This document shows, piece by piece, positions 8,169-16,459 of a DNA stretch of 64,000 nucleotides. The DNA is from CALAGB01 sp963789565 (GTDB lineage: Bacteria > Chloroflexota > Chloroflexia > Thermomicrobiales > Thermomicrobiaceae). Each line of letters begins with the position of its first letter. Position 1 is the stretch's first letter. The notes beneath the pieces were generated by a model. The model was not told where the DNA came from. It saw nothing but the letters and a program-made list of their open reading frames with translations, and did no database searches. The stretch spans positions 2,046,001 through 2,110,000 of the forward strand of contig CAWBKX010000002.1 in the NCBI GenBank assembly GCA_963789565.1, read 5' to 3'. The translations under genes were made by a program, and so were the position numbers.

Positions 8169-9230
8169 ATGGTCAGGCCCGAGAGACGCGCGACCATCAC
8201 GACGCTCGTCGTCACCGCCATCCTGTTGCTTCTAATCTACATAGGGTCACGACAGTTTCGAGATTTCGATTCAGCCCTCATCGGCTACATGGTCGGCTCG
8301 GTCTTCGCCATCGCTGCCATGACCTATCGCTACACCCTCTGGATCAGTCGCCCCCCGACCTGGCGCTACTTCCGCGCCGGCTGGTCCGAATTTTTCTCTG
8401 TGAAGAACTTCCGGCGGTACACGCTGCTCATCCCAAAGGCCTGGTGGACCGACATCTTCGGTCAGACCTTCATCCGGCGGCGCGGCACGACGCGCTGGCT
8501 CATGCACATGTCGATCTTCTGGGGAGTCGTCCTCTCACTCTGTGTCACCTTCCCGCTCACCTTCGGCTGGATTCACTTCACGCTGGTGCCGCCGGACCGC
8601 TACCGCGCTTGGTTCTTCGGCATCTCGATCACGACCTTCCCGATCTCCGCCGGCACCGGTTTCGCCATCTTCCACGTGCTGGATTTCACGGCCGTACTGC
8701 TCATCATTGGCCTGGCCATCGCTTTTTGGCGCCGCATTCGCAACGCCGGGCTGGTCTCCATTCAGCGATACGGGTTCGATCTGGTGCCGTTGGTCCTGCT
8801 CTTCGCCATCGCCATCACCGGACTGGCGCTGACCTTCTCCTACACCTGGTGGTCCGGACGCTACTACGACTTCATTTCGCTGACGCACGAAGTCGTCGTC
8901 GTCCTCTGGCTGATCTCGCTCCCCTTCGGCAAGTTTTTTCACATCGTCCAACGTCCGGCCAGCATTGGTGTCACTCTCTACCAAACCGTGAATCAGGACA
9001 TCCAGCATTACGATCCGGACCGCGAGGAGCAACCGAGAACGTGCCGGCGTTGCGGTCAGCCCTTCCCTTCGGCGCAGTTCATTCGCGATCTGGAAGGAGT
9101 GCTGAACGATCTCGGCCAGGACTACGATCTGGGCGAAAACCGCGGCCGGCTGCAGGACTACTGCCCCACCTGCAAACGTGTCATGCGCGGGCAAGCCTAT
9201 TACGCGCTGCTGGGCAAGCATTTCCTCTAG
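8169..9230 (+). CDS. Polytopic membrane subunit with C-terminal zinc-ribbon-like tail
   Basis: This 353-residue protein has about six membrane helices (near residues 12-30, 40-55, 110-130, 155-195, 215-235 and 250-270). Several histidines sit in or next to helices, in LMHMSIFWG, IFHVLDF and THEVVVVLW, and could ligate b-type heme as in NarI-like quinol-oxidising subunits. After the last helix, a soluble tail carries CRRCGQPF and about 45 residues later CPTCKRV, a zinc-ribbon-like pair. The ATG at 8169 has GGAG about 8 bases upstream. The oxidoreductase gene starts 9 bases after the stop. Homologues are often labelled as MFS transporters, but nothing here supports that. Electron transfer from the quinone pool is inferred. 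Confidence 0.65.
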   Translation: MVRPERRATITTLVVTAILLLLIYIGSRQFRDFDSALIGYMVGSVFAIAAMTYRYTLWISRPPTWRYFRAGWSEFFSVKNFRRYTLLIPKAWWTDIFGQTFIRRRGTTRWLMHMSIFWGVVLSLCVTFPLTFGWIHFTLVPPDRYRAWFFGISITTFPISAGTGFAIFHVLDFTAVLLIIGLAIAFWRRIRNAGLVSIQRYGFDLVPLVLLFAIAITGLALTFSYTWWSGRYYDFISLTHEVVVVLWLISLPFGKFFHIVQRPASIGVTLYQTVNQDIQHYDPDREEQPRTCRRCGQPFPSAQFIRDLEGVLNDLGQDYDLGENRGRLQDYCPTCKRVMRGQAYYALLGKHFL

Positions 9231-9239
9231 GAGGGGTCG

Positions 9240-11537
9240 ATGTCCGTCAATAAGGACTTCTTCAAACGCGGACGTGAGTTCAACTACGATTTTCAGTCGA
9301 CTGGCGCGACGCAGCCAGGCTGGGACAACGCCAACGTGGTGGCGGATGGGCTTGTTCCGACTCACTGCTGCTTCTGTGGCGTCCAGTGCGGTATGAATCT
9401 GCGCGTCTCAGGCAACCGGGTGATCGGGGTTGAGCCACGGGAGTACCCGCACAACCAGGGATCACTCTGCCCCAAGGGCATCGTGGCGTATCAACAGCAG
9501 AACCACCCGGAGCGAATCCTGCACCCACTGATCCGTCGTGGCGGTAAGGGTGGTCAACTGGAGCGCGCAAGCTGGGATGAAGCGCTGAGCTACGTCGTGT
9601 CGCGCTGGGAGGAGATTCAAGCCCAGCATGGCAAGGATGCCGTCGCAGTCTACAGTGGCTCCTCCATGACCAACGAGAAGTGCTACCTGGCGGGTAAGTT
9701 TGCCCGAGTCGGCCTGCGCACGCGAAACATCGACTACAACGGCCGCCTGTGCATGTCCTCATCGGCGGGCGCCTATGCCAAGGCCTTCGGCGTTGATCGT
9801 GGGCCGATGCCGATGACCGATTTCCCGCTGGCCAACTGCATTCTCGTGGCGGGAACGAACATCTCCGAGTGCTTCCCCATCGCCATGCAGTGGATCTGGC
9901 GCGCCCGAGACCGGGGTGCATCCCTCATCGTCATCGACCCACGCGAGACGCCGATCGCTCGCACCGCGGACCTTTGGCTGCCGGTCCGCCCCGGCACCGA
10001 CATCGCGGTGTTGAACGCCATGCTCAAGGTGATGATCGACGAGAGGTACGTCGACACGGACTATCTGCGCGAACGCACCACAGGCTGGGAAGCAGTGCTG
10101 GAGTCAGTCCAGGACGTCTCGCTCGAGGAGGCGGAGCGCCTCTCCGGAGTGCCTGCCTCACGCATCGTCACAGCCGCTCGTATCTACGGCGGAGCGGCAA
10201 CCTCGCTCATCCTGCACGGCAAGGGGATCGAGCACAGCACGCATGGTGTCGACAACTGCCTCGCCTGCATCAACCTGGCGCTGGCGCGTGGGCAGGTCGG
10301 CAAGCCGGGCGGTGGCTGCATGATGCTCACCGGTCAGGGGAACGGTCAGGGCGGAAGGGAGGTCGGGCAGAAGGCCAGCCAGCTGCCCGGTTACCGCCAC
10401 ATCGACGTGCTAGCGGATCGCGAGTACATCGCCGGCGTCTGGGGCATCCCTGAGCCGGAGATTCCGGAAGAAGGCGCCTCTGCCACCGAAATGATCCATC
10501 TCATGGCGAACGGTGAGATCCGCAGCTGCCTGGTCCTCTGCTCCAACCTGATGGTGTCATTGCCGGAGAACGGGGTGGTTGCACGAGCGCTGGACCAGCT
10601 CGATCCGCTGGTCGTCGTCGACTTCTTCATGTCAGAGACGGCGCAGCGTGCCGACGTGGTTCTGCCTGGCGCCGTCTGGTGTGAAGACGAAGGCACGACC
10701 ACGAACCTGGAGGGGCGGGTCATCAAGATCAACCAGGCGGCACCCCCGCCAGGTGAGGCGCGCCGCGACTGGGAGATCCTGATTGAGCTCGCCCAGCGGC
10801 TCGGCCGTGGTCAGTATTTTCCCTACCAATCCTCGCGGGACATCTGGAACGAGCTACGCGTCGCCTCGCGCGGCGGGCTGTCTGACTACTATGGCATGAG
10901 CTGGGAACGCATCGAGGCCGAGCAGGGGATGTTCTGGCCCTGTCCGTCGGAAGATCACCCGGGTACGCCGCGCCTGTTCGCCGAGCGTTTCTATCACGCC
11001 GACGGCAAAGCCCACATGTTCCCGATTCCCTATCAGCCGCCTGCGGAAGAGCCGGGCGGCGATTTCCCACTGCGACTCACGTCCGGACGGGTCGTCTATC
11101 ACTACCTCAGCGGCACGCAGACCCGGAGGCTCGGCTTCCTCAATTCGCAGGCACCGGTGCCCTGGGTGGAAGTTCATCCCCAGCTCGCCCGGCAGGTCGG
11201 GATTGTCGATGGAGAGATCGTCAGGGTGAAGACGCCGCGTGCATCGATGGAGATCAAGGCGCTGGTCGTACCGACCATCCGGCCCGACACGCTCTTCATC
11301 CCATTTCACTACGGCAGCCAGCACGCCGTGAATCAGCTGACCAACCCGGCCATCGAGCCAACGGTCAAGATCCCGGAGTACAAAGCATGCGCCGCGGCCC
11401 TCGAGAAACTCGACAGACCGTCTGCCGCGAGCGGGAGCGCGACCGAGCGTCTCACGCCGGAGAACGCTCCGAGGATGTTCCCGTACACGGTCGGAGAGAC
11501 GCGAAAGTATCAGGCCGGACAGTCCAGCACGCACTGA
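9240..11537 (+). CDS. Molybdopterin oxidoreductase, NasA/NapA-like catalytic subunit
   Basis: This 765-residue bis-MGD enzyme has an N-terminal [4Fe-4S] motif C-x2-C-x3-C-x26-C (C43, C46, C50, C77). The segment NGRLCMSSSAG places a cysteine at about residue 171 where nitrate reductases of the NapA/NasA type have the molybdenum ligand. The MGD-binding C-terminal domain runs from about LRLTSGRVVYHYLSGTQTRR onward. There is no Tat signal, so it should be cytoplasmic. AGGAGGGG precedes the ATG. Context includes a four-cluster ferredoxin subunit, a Rieske protein and an HPP membrane protein. Nitrate reduction for assimilation is the likeliest role. A formate- or other oxyanion-linked reaction cannot be excluded. 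Confidence 0.85.
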   Translation: MSVNKDFFKRGREFNYDFQSTGATQPGWDNANVVADGLVPTHCCFCGVQCGMNLRVSGNRVIGVEPREYPHNQGSLCPKGIVAYQQQNHPERILHPLIRRGGKGGQLERASWDEALSYVVSRWEEIQAQHGKDAVAVYSGSSMTNEKCYLAGKFARVGLRTRNIDYNGRLCMSSSAGAYAKAFGVDRGPMPMTDFPLANCILVAGTNISECFPIAMQWIWRARDRGASLIVIDPRETPIARTADLWLPVRPGTDIAVLNAMLKVMIDERYVDTDYLRERTTGWEAVLESVQDVSLEEAERLSGVPASRIVTAARIYGGAATSLILHGKGIEHSTHGVDNCLACINLALARGQVGKPGGGCMMLTGQGNGQGGREVGQKASQLPGYRHIDVLADREYIAGVWGIPEPEIPEEGASATEMIHLMANGEIRSCLVLCSNLMVSLPENGVVARALDQLDPLVVVDFFMSETAQRADVVLPGAVWCEDEGTTTNLEGRVIKINQAAPPPGEARRDWEILIELAQRLGRGQYFPYQSSRDIWNELRVASRGGLSDYYGMSWERIEAEQGMFWPCPSEDHPGTPRLFAERFYHADGKAHMFPIPYQPPAEEPGGDFPLRLTSGRVVYHYLSGTQTRRLGFLNSQAPVPWVEVHPQLARQVGIVDGEIVRVKTPRASMEIKALVVPTIRPDTLFIPFHYGSQHAVNQLTNPAIEPTVKIPEYKACAAALEKLDRPSAASGSATERLTPENAPRMFPYTVGETRKYQAGQSSTH

Positions 11538-11568
11538 CCGAAGCTGTACGAAAGGAGGGCCAGAGAGT

Positions 11569-12192
11569 ATGGCGGTCAAAACGCTCTTCGTCGATCCGTC
11601 GCGTTGCATCGGCTGTCGCGCCTGCGAAGCGGCCTGCCGCGAATGTGAATCCCACAAGGGTGAAAGCATGATCATGGTCGACTTTATCGACCGTGGCGCC
11701 AGCGTGGCGACGCAGCCAACCGTCTGCATGCACTGTCAGGACCCGGTTGCCCCCTGCGCCCAGGTCTGCCCCGCACTGGCAATCCAGATCTCACCTGATG
11801 GAGTGGTGCAGCAGGCAGAGCCCTCACGTTGCATTGGCTGTCGCAACTGCGTCTACGCCTGCCCCTTCGGCGTCCCGAAATTCGATCTCGAGGCGCGGCT
11901 GATGAAGAAATGCAATCTCTGCTACGACCGCACCAGTCATGGGCTCAAGCCATGGTGCGCGCAGGCGTGCCCGACGCAGGCCCTCTGGTACGGTGACTAC
12001 GAGGAATTCATGAATCAGCGCGAGGGACGGCCCGTCAACGTCACCTCCTTTGGCAGTCAGACGGTACGAACGCGGGTGTATCACGTGCTGCCAATGGAGG
12101 TTGCCCGGCTGGACGTGGCGATGCTTCTCGCCGAAGCTGAGGCATCGATGGGTCGTCTGGCGGAAGAACGTGAGGAGGCATGGGTGCTGTGA
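11569..12192 (+). CDS. 4Fe-4S electron-transfer subunit
   Basis: This 207-residue DmsB/NrfC-like subunit contains four cysteine groups: CIGCRACEAAC (near residue 17), CMHCQDPVAPCAQVC (near 52), CIGCRNCVYAC (near 90) and CNLC with a later CAQACPT (near 113-130). Together these bind up to four [4Fe-4S] clusters. AAAGGAGG lies upstream of the ATG. It would pass electrons between the membrane or Rieske partner and the molybdenum subunit encoded 31 bases upstream. The last 13 bases overlap the Rieske gene, indicating coupled translation. No signal peptide is visible, consistent with a cytoplasmic complex. Confidence 0.88.
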   Translation: MAVKTLFVDPSRCIGCRACEAACRECESHKGESMIMVDFIDRGASVATQPTVCMHCQDPVAPCAQVCPALAIQISPDGVVQQAEPSRCIGCRNCVYACPFGVPKFDLEARLMKKCNLCYDRTSHGLKPWCAQACPTQALWYGDYEEFMNQREGRPVNVTSFGSQTVRTRVYHVLPMEVARLDVAMLLAEAEASMGRLAEEREEAWVL

Positions 12193-12713
12193 GCTCGACA
12201 GAGAATGACCGGCGCCGCTCGCAGCCGCGCAAGCGTCCGATCGGGGAGACGCAGTTTCCCTATACGTGGGATGCCGACGACCTGGTTTCGCGACGCCAGA
12301 TGTTGCGCTTCGCGGTGCTGGCATCGGGCGCCCTCTTTGCCGCGACCGGAGTCTTGGCGGGAATCGGCTACGTGCGCGAGCGCAGTCGCGGCACCAGACA
12401 GCCGATCGTCAAAGCCGCTGACGTGCCGATCGATGGCGTCCATTACTTCAACTACCCGGACCAAAGCAGTCAGGCGCTCCTGCTCCACCTGAACGACGGC
12501 CGCTTCGTCGCCTACAGTGGCAAATGCACCCATCTCTCGTGCGCCGTGTATTGGGATCAGCCGGATAAGCGGCTGCGCTGCCCTTGCCACAATGGTGAGT
12601 TCGCGCCGGAAACGGGAGACGTCGTGGCCGGTCCACCCAATCGTCCATTGCCGAAAATCTTGCTCGAGCAGCAGGACGGGATGGTCTATGCCGTGAAAGA
12701 GATCCTGTCATGA
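12180..12713 (+). CDS. Tat-anchored Rieske [2Fe-2S] protein
   Basis: This 177-residue protein has SRRQML at residues 37-42 followed by a hydrophobic helix (about 43-64), a twin-arginine signal or anchor. The Rieske cluster residues follow in CTHLSC (116-121) and CPCHNG (134-139). The cluster domain should therefore lie on the outer face of the membrane, while the molybdenum subunit has no export signal. Either the complex spans the membrane or the Rieske protein serves a quinol-oxidising step. The gene overlaps its neighbours on both sides (13 bases upstream, 4 bases downstream), so it belongs firmly to the operon. Confidence 0.88.
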   Translation: MGAVSSTENDRRRSQPRKRPIGETQFPYTWDADDLVSRRQMLRFAVLASGALFAATGVLAGIGYVRERSRGTRQPIVKAADVPIDGVHYFNYPDQSSQALLLHLNDGRFVAYSGKCTHLSCAVYWDQPDKRLRCPCHNGEFAPETGDVVAGPPNRPLPKILLEQQDGMVYAVKEILS

Positions 12714-12988
12714 TCGACGGACGGGAAGAGCGGGAGCGGCCCATCTCCGACCCTGAGAACGAACACTCGCTGGGCTCGCACCTCGCCCTGATCATGTTCG
12801 GGCTCACCGTCGGATTGCTGCTGATGGCGTTGCAGCTCTGGCTGCTCACGCTGGCGTTCGACCTCTATTCGTCCGGCGACCGCCTCCAGACGCTGGTGAT
12901 CGCCTGCATCTCGGGGCTGGTGTTTCTTGGCGGGGCCGGCATGCTCTGGCTGCTCGATCGTGGCCCGCGCGTGGGACGTCGTCCATGA
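12710..12988 (+). CDS. Small two-helix membrane protein
   Basis: This 92-residue protein has a charged N-terminus (about 22 residues rich in E and R) and two hydrophobic helices near residues 27-52 and 62-82. It shares ATGA overlaps with both neighbours, so it is translated as part of the molybdoenzyme operon. I do not recognise a family. It may be an assembly factor or a small membrane anchor for the Rieske or HPP protein, but the sequence gives no direct evidence for either. Confidence 0.65.
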   Translation: MIDGREERERPISDPENEHSLGSHLALIMFGLTVGLLLMALQLWLLTLAFDLYSSGDRLQTLVIACISGLVFLGGAGMLWLLDRGPRVGRRP

Positions 12989-13650
12989 CGCGGGAGCCAC
13001 CGGCAGACATTGAACCTGGGCACCAGTTCGAGCCGGGACCAATTGGCGGCCAGCTGGCGAACATCGTACGCGGATTGCTGATTCGCGCCCGTTTCGTGAA
13101 TCTGGCGAAACGCCGTCACTCGCTCGGCGTGATCAGCCTCTTCAGCTTCATCAACGGCTGTCTCTCGATCGGCATTATGTCGCTGGCGGCGCTGGTGAGC
13201 GGCCAGCCGTTCATCTTCCCTTCGTTGGGCCCTACCGCGTTCCTCTTTTTCTACACACCGCTCACACCTCCGGCGAGCCCGCGCAACGCGCTCATCGGTC
13301 ACCTCATCGGCGTAGTTGCGGGTTGGTCGAGCTTGCTCGTGTTTGGTCTACAGCACGTTGGCCCAGCCATCTCCACCGGCGTGACGGGTCCGCGCGTGGC
13401 GGCGGCTGCCCTCTCGCTCGGCCTTACCAGTGGTTTCATGGTGCTGCTCAAAGCGCCGCATCCGCCGGCGGGTGCCACCACGTTGATTGTGTCACTGGGC
13501 ATATTGCGCAGCTTCGACCAGATGGTCGTCTTGATGGTCGCGGTTGGACTGCTGACCATCCAGGCGTTTGTCATCAACCGGCTGGCCGGTCTTCCCTATC
13601 CCGTTTGGGCCGCGCCAGCGACGGACACGTCCGCAAACCAACCTGGTTGA
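12985..13650 (+). CDS. HPP family membrane protein (nitrite transporter-like)
   Basis: This 221-residue protein carries the family-defining HPP triplet in LKAPHPPAGATTLIV (about residue 156) and four or five membrane helices. An LGPTAFLFF loop lies in the first half. Members of this family in cyanobacteria and plant plastids have been described as nitrite transporters. Together with the NasA-like enzyme upstream, this suggests handling of nitrite produced by nitrate reduction. That functional link is an inference from context. The gene starts with an ATGA overlap with the preceding small membrane protein. Confidence 0.8.
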   Translation: MTREPPADIEPGHQFEPGPIGGQLANIVRGLLIRARFVNLAKRRHSLGVISLFSFINGCLSIGIMSLAALVSGQPFIFPSLGPTAFLFFYTPLTPPASPRNALIGHLIGVVAGWSSLLVFGLQHVGPAISTGVTGPRVAAAALSLGLTSGFMVLLKAPHPPAGATTLIVSLGILRSFDQMVVLMVAVGLLTIQAFVINRLAGLPYPVWAAPATDTSANQPG

Positions 13651-13700
13651 GCGTTCGCCAGATGATCTGGACGTGCTCCTGTAAACCGTGGGAGGAAGCG

Positions 13701-13850
13701 ATGTCAGTCGTCCCCTGGCTCATCGCGCTGGGACTGATGCTGGTCGGGGTTCCGATTCTCGGCGCCATTATCGCTATCGCACTCGCGCTCGGCCTACGAC
13801 TGGCGCTCGAGGGCTACGACGCGCAGACGACGACCGACGGGTCACCGTGA
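13701..13850 (+). CDS. Very small membrane protein
   Basis: A 49-residue frame starts MSVVPWLIALGLMLVG after a GGGAGGAAG ribosome site. Most of residues 5-35 form one hydrophobic helix, followed by a short polar tail. It sits 50 bases after the HPP gene on the same strand and is likely the last gene of the operon. It is shorter than most gene callers accept. The function is unknown. Confidence 0.5.
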   Translation: MSVVPWLIALGLMLVGVPILGAIIAIALALGLRLALEGYDAQTTTDGSP

Positions 13851-14105
13851 CAAAAGACGACGCCGTGGGTGGTCTAGTCGAATCCGAATTGGCATCCGAA
13901 CCGAGACGCTCTCGAATGGCGCGCTGGTCACGTTATTCACTGAGTTCGTGCGCTCCACTCCCGCTTCATCGCCGCAATATTCGGGAAGATGCTTTCACCT
14001 TGCCATTGATAGACCACCGAACATAAGTATTGGAAATTTGTAGGATAATTGACTTCATGTCGCCAGTCCGTAAACCAGATGGGAAGCAGCGTGCAGAATT
14101 CGAGA

Positions 14106-16289
14106 GTGACGACCCATGCGCATACGCCAAACCTGAGTGGACGCTGGCAACCTCTAAAGGAGCATCTGGAGAACGTAGCGCAGCTGACGTCTGAGTTCGG
14201 TACTGCTTTTGATGCCGGAGATGCTGGATATTGGCTCGGGCTCTGGCATGACGTCGGAAAGTATTCGGGCGCCTTTCAAGAGTATCTGAAACAATGCGCC
14301 GCCGACCCAGACGGACACCGGCGAGGTCCCGATCACAAGGCCGCTGGAACTTCGATTGCCGTATCGAAGTTCGGGCCGTTGGCTTTACTGATCCAAGGGC
14401 ATCACGGTGGTCTTCAGACGATCAACGAACTCAGGATCTGGCTCAAGGCAAAGGAGTGCGACACACCGATTGAAGAGGCTCTAGCCCACGCACGTGCGGA
14501 CATCCCCAACCTGGAGCCGACCGAGCCGATTTCCGTCCCCGTCTGGATACGCTATGATCCACTCGCCGCCGAACTCTTCTTGCGGCTCCTATACTCCGCG
14601 CTTGTCGATGCCGATAGCCTGGATACCGAACACCACTGGCGCCCGGAGGTCTCAGCCAGACGCGGCCAGCGGACTACGATGGACGACCTCTGGCAACGCT
14701 TCAATGACAACCAACACTCGTTCACGCAGGGGGAATCAAGCTCCGGACAGAGCCGGGCTGTCAAGGACGTTCGCAACGCCGTCTACCACGACTGTCTCAC
14801 CGCTGCCGAATCTCCCGCTGGGCTCTTCCGCCTGAATGTTCCCACCGGCGGCGGCAAGACACGTTCGGGCATGGCGTTCGCCCTGCGTCACGCGCTCCAC
14901 AATCACCAGCAACGCATCATCGTCGCGGTCCCGTTCATCACCATCACCGAACAGACAGCCGAGACCTATCGCGGCATCTTCGAACGCCCGGAGGATCCAG
15001 TTCCCGTCGTCTTGGAACACCACAGTGGAGCGCAACAGTCTGACGACGACGAGGACTTCCAGCAGAACGCTGTTTGGAGCCGCCTGGCTGCAGAGAATTG
15101 GGACGCACCGATTGTCGTCACAACAACCGTGCAACTCTTCGAAAGCCTTTTTTCGAACATGCGCGGCAAGAACCGGAAACTTCACCGGCTGGCGAACAGT
15201 GTGATCATCCTGGATGAAGCCCAGGCGCTTCCGGCGACTCTGCTCGACCCGATACTCAATGCGCTCCGCGAACTGTGCGAACACTACGGTACGACCGTGA
15301 TCCTCTCGACTGCCACACAACCCGCGTTTGATGCGGTTCCGGTCTTCAACACACTGCCTGCGACGGACATCGTGCAAAACGCCGGACAGTATTACGACCG
15401 GCTGCGGCGCGTGACCTACGAATGGCGCACCGACCCGAAGCTCGACTGGACCGATATTGCTGATCTGATGCGGCTGGAAGAACAAGCGCTGGCCGTACTC
15501 AACACCAAAGCAGACGCTCTCGCCTTGCTTGATGCGATTGACGATCCCGATGCGCTTCATCTCTCGACGTTGCTGTGTGGCGCGCACCGCCGGCAGGTCA
15601 TCGCGACGGTGCGAGAACGCTTACTTCTGGGCCAGCCCTGCCGCCTGATCTCGACGCAGGTCATCGAAGCCGGTGTCGATCTGGATTTCCCGCTAGTTTT
15701 ACGCGCGCTCGGCCCGCTCGACGCGATCATACAGAGCGCGGGGCGCTGCAACCGCGAAGGAAGGATGGAGCGAGGCAGGGTCATCGTGTTCGAGCCCCCG
15801 TTGATACGGCTCCCCAAAGGATCGTATCAACGCGCCACGGGAGTTACGCAGTCGCTCGTCAACCGTGGGAATCTCGATCCGGACGACCCCAACATGATCG
15901 ACAGCTACTTCCGTCAATGGTTCGAGCTGGAACCAACCGACGACAAACGGATTCAGCCAGACCGGGAGCACATGCTATATCCGCTCGTCGCGGAGAAATT
16001 CCGCATGATCGAGCCATCAGAGAACGTTGTCATCACAAGCTACGGAACGGACGACGACCGGCGAAGAGCTGTCAGATATCTTGATGAGCTCCGTCATGGC
16101 ACACCCCAATCTCGATACCTCATACGCGAGCTGCAACCATTTATGGTCAGCCTGCCTGTGTACCTCGCTGAACGATATCGATCTCGCCAGCTCATCTCAC
16201 CGGTTCTGCCCGGAATCGGCGAATGGCACGGACGCTACGATGAGACTCGCGGCATCGTAGCGGAAACTGGCGAAGCCATCTTCGTCTAG
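14106..16289 (+). CDS. cas3: CRISPR-associated nuclease-helicase Cas3 (type I-C)
   Basis: This protein of about 727 residues would degrade invader DNA after Cascade recognition. The HD nuclease domain shows HAHTPN, LKEHLENV, LWHDVGKYS (HD at about 48-49), DHKAAG and GHHGGL. The helicase domain has Walker A PTGGGKT (about 246-252), DEAQ (about 370-373), STATQ and the arginine-finger motif QSAGRCNREG. All key residues are present. The start is uncertain. The frame is open from 14049, with ATG at 14079 and GTG at 14091 as alternatives. I use the GTG at 14106 because the HD domain begins there in relatives. A 170-base gap with its own promoter separates it from cas5c. Confidence 0.93.
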   Translation: MTTHAHTPNLSGRWQPLKEHLENVAQLTSEFGTAFDAGDAGYWLGLWHDVGKYSGAFQEYLKQCAADPDGHRRGPDHKAAGTSIAVSKFGPLALLIQGHHGGLQTINELRIWLKAKECDTPIEEALAHARADIPNLEPTEPISVPVWIRYDPLAAELFLRLLYSALVDADSLDTEHHWRPEVSARRGQRTTMDDLWQRFNDNQHSFTQGESSSGQSRAVKDVRNAVYHDCLTAAESPAGLFRLNVPTGGGKTRSGMAFALRHALHNHQQRIIVAVPFITITEQTAETYRGIFERPEDPVPVVLEHHSGAQQSDDDEDFQQNAVWSRLAAENWDAPIVVTTTVQLFESLFSNMRGKNRKLHRLANSVIILDEAQALPATLLDPILNALRELCEHYGTTVILSTATQPAFDAVPVFNTLPATDIVQNAGQYYDRLRRVTYEWRTDPKLDWTDIADLMRLEEQALAVLNTKADALALLDAIDDPDALHLSTLLCGAHRRQVIATVRERLLLGQPCRLISTQVIEAGVDLDFPLVLRALGPLDAIIQSAGRCNREGRMERGRVIVFEPPLIRLPKGSYQRATGVTQSLVNRGNLDPDDPNMIDSYFRQWFELEPTDDKRIQPDREHMLYPLVAEKFRMIEPSENVVITSYGTDDDRRRAVRYLDELRHGTPQSRYLIRELQPFMVSLPVYLAERYRSRQLISPVLPGIGEWHGRYDETRGIVAETGEAIFV

Positions 16290-16293
16290 TCTC

Positions 16294-16321
16294 TTGACAA
16301 TGCAGAATATGCACGTATGAT
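16294..16321 (+). promoter_or_regulatory. Sigma-70-type promoter between cas3 and cas5c
   Basis: TTGACA at 16294-16299 matches the -35 consensus fully. After a 16-base spacer, TATGAT at 16316-16321 matches the -10 in five of six positions. The predicted transcript would start near 16328, upstream of the lone repeat fragment and of cas5c. It could drive the Cascade genes, a small RNA, or both. Confidence 0.7.
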
Positions 16322-16354
16322 GTGAATACTTTAGCATTGCGTGTAGATGGTAAG

Positions 16355-16377
16355 TCTCACGCTCTGAGGATTGAAAC
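16355..16377 (+). repeat. Solo CRISPR-repeat-like fragment in the cas operon
   Basis: Bases 16365-16377 (TGAGGATTGAAAC) are identical to the last 13 bases of the array repeat, including the whole 11-base stretch that would form the 5' handle of a type I-C crRNA. Just before it, CTCA (16356-16359) can pair with TGAG (16365-16368), a small hairpin in place of the CACCCT/AGGGTG stem of the true repeat. The 5' half of the repeat is not conserved. No clear second repeat copy is seen downstream. Confidence 0.6.
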
Positions 16378-16459
16378 CGTGTTGCTGGCAAGTCAGTGAC
16401 GCCCAGTTTTCCGTGTCCGCCATACGGTGTCAGCCGATGGCGGAGAGAGGAGGCAACCC

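Noticed and set aside
8169..9230. Annotation of the molybdoenzyme-linked membrane protein as an MFS transporter
   Set aside because: It has about six helices, His residues in helices and a cysteine-rich tail, with no MFS loop motifs.
7898..9253. A 451-residue plus-strand frame over the membrane subunit gene
   Set aside because: It is His/Arg-rich shadow sequence. The other frame encodes a clear polytopic protein with a ribosome site.
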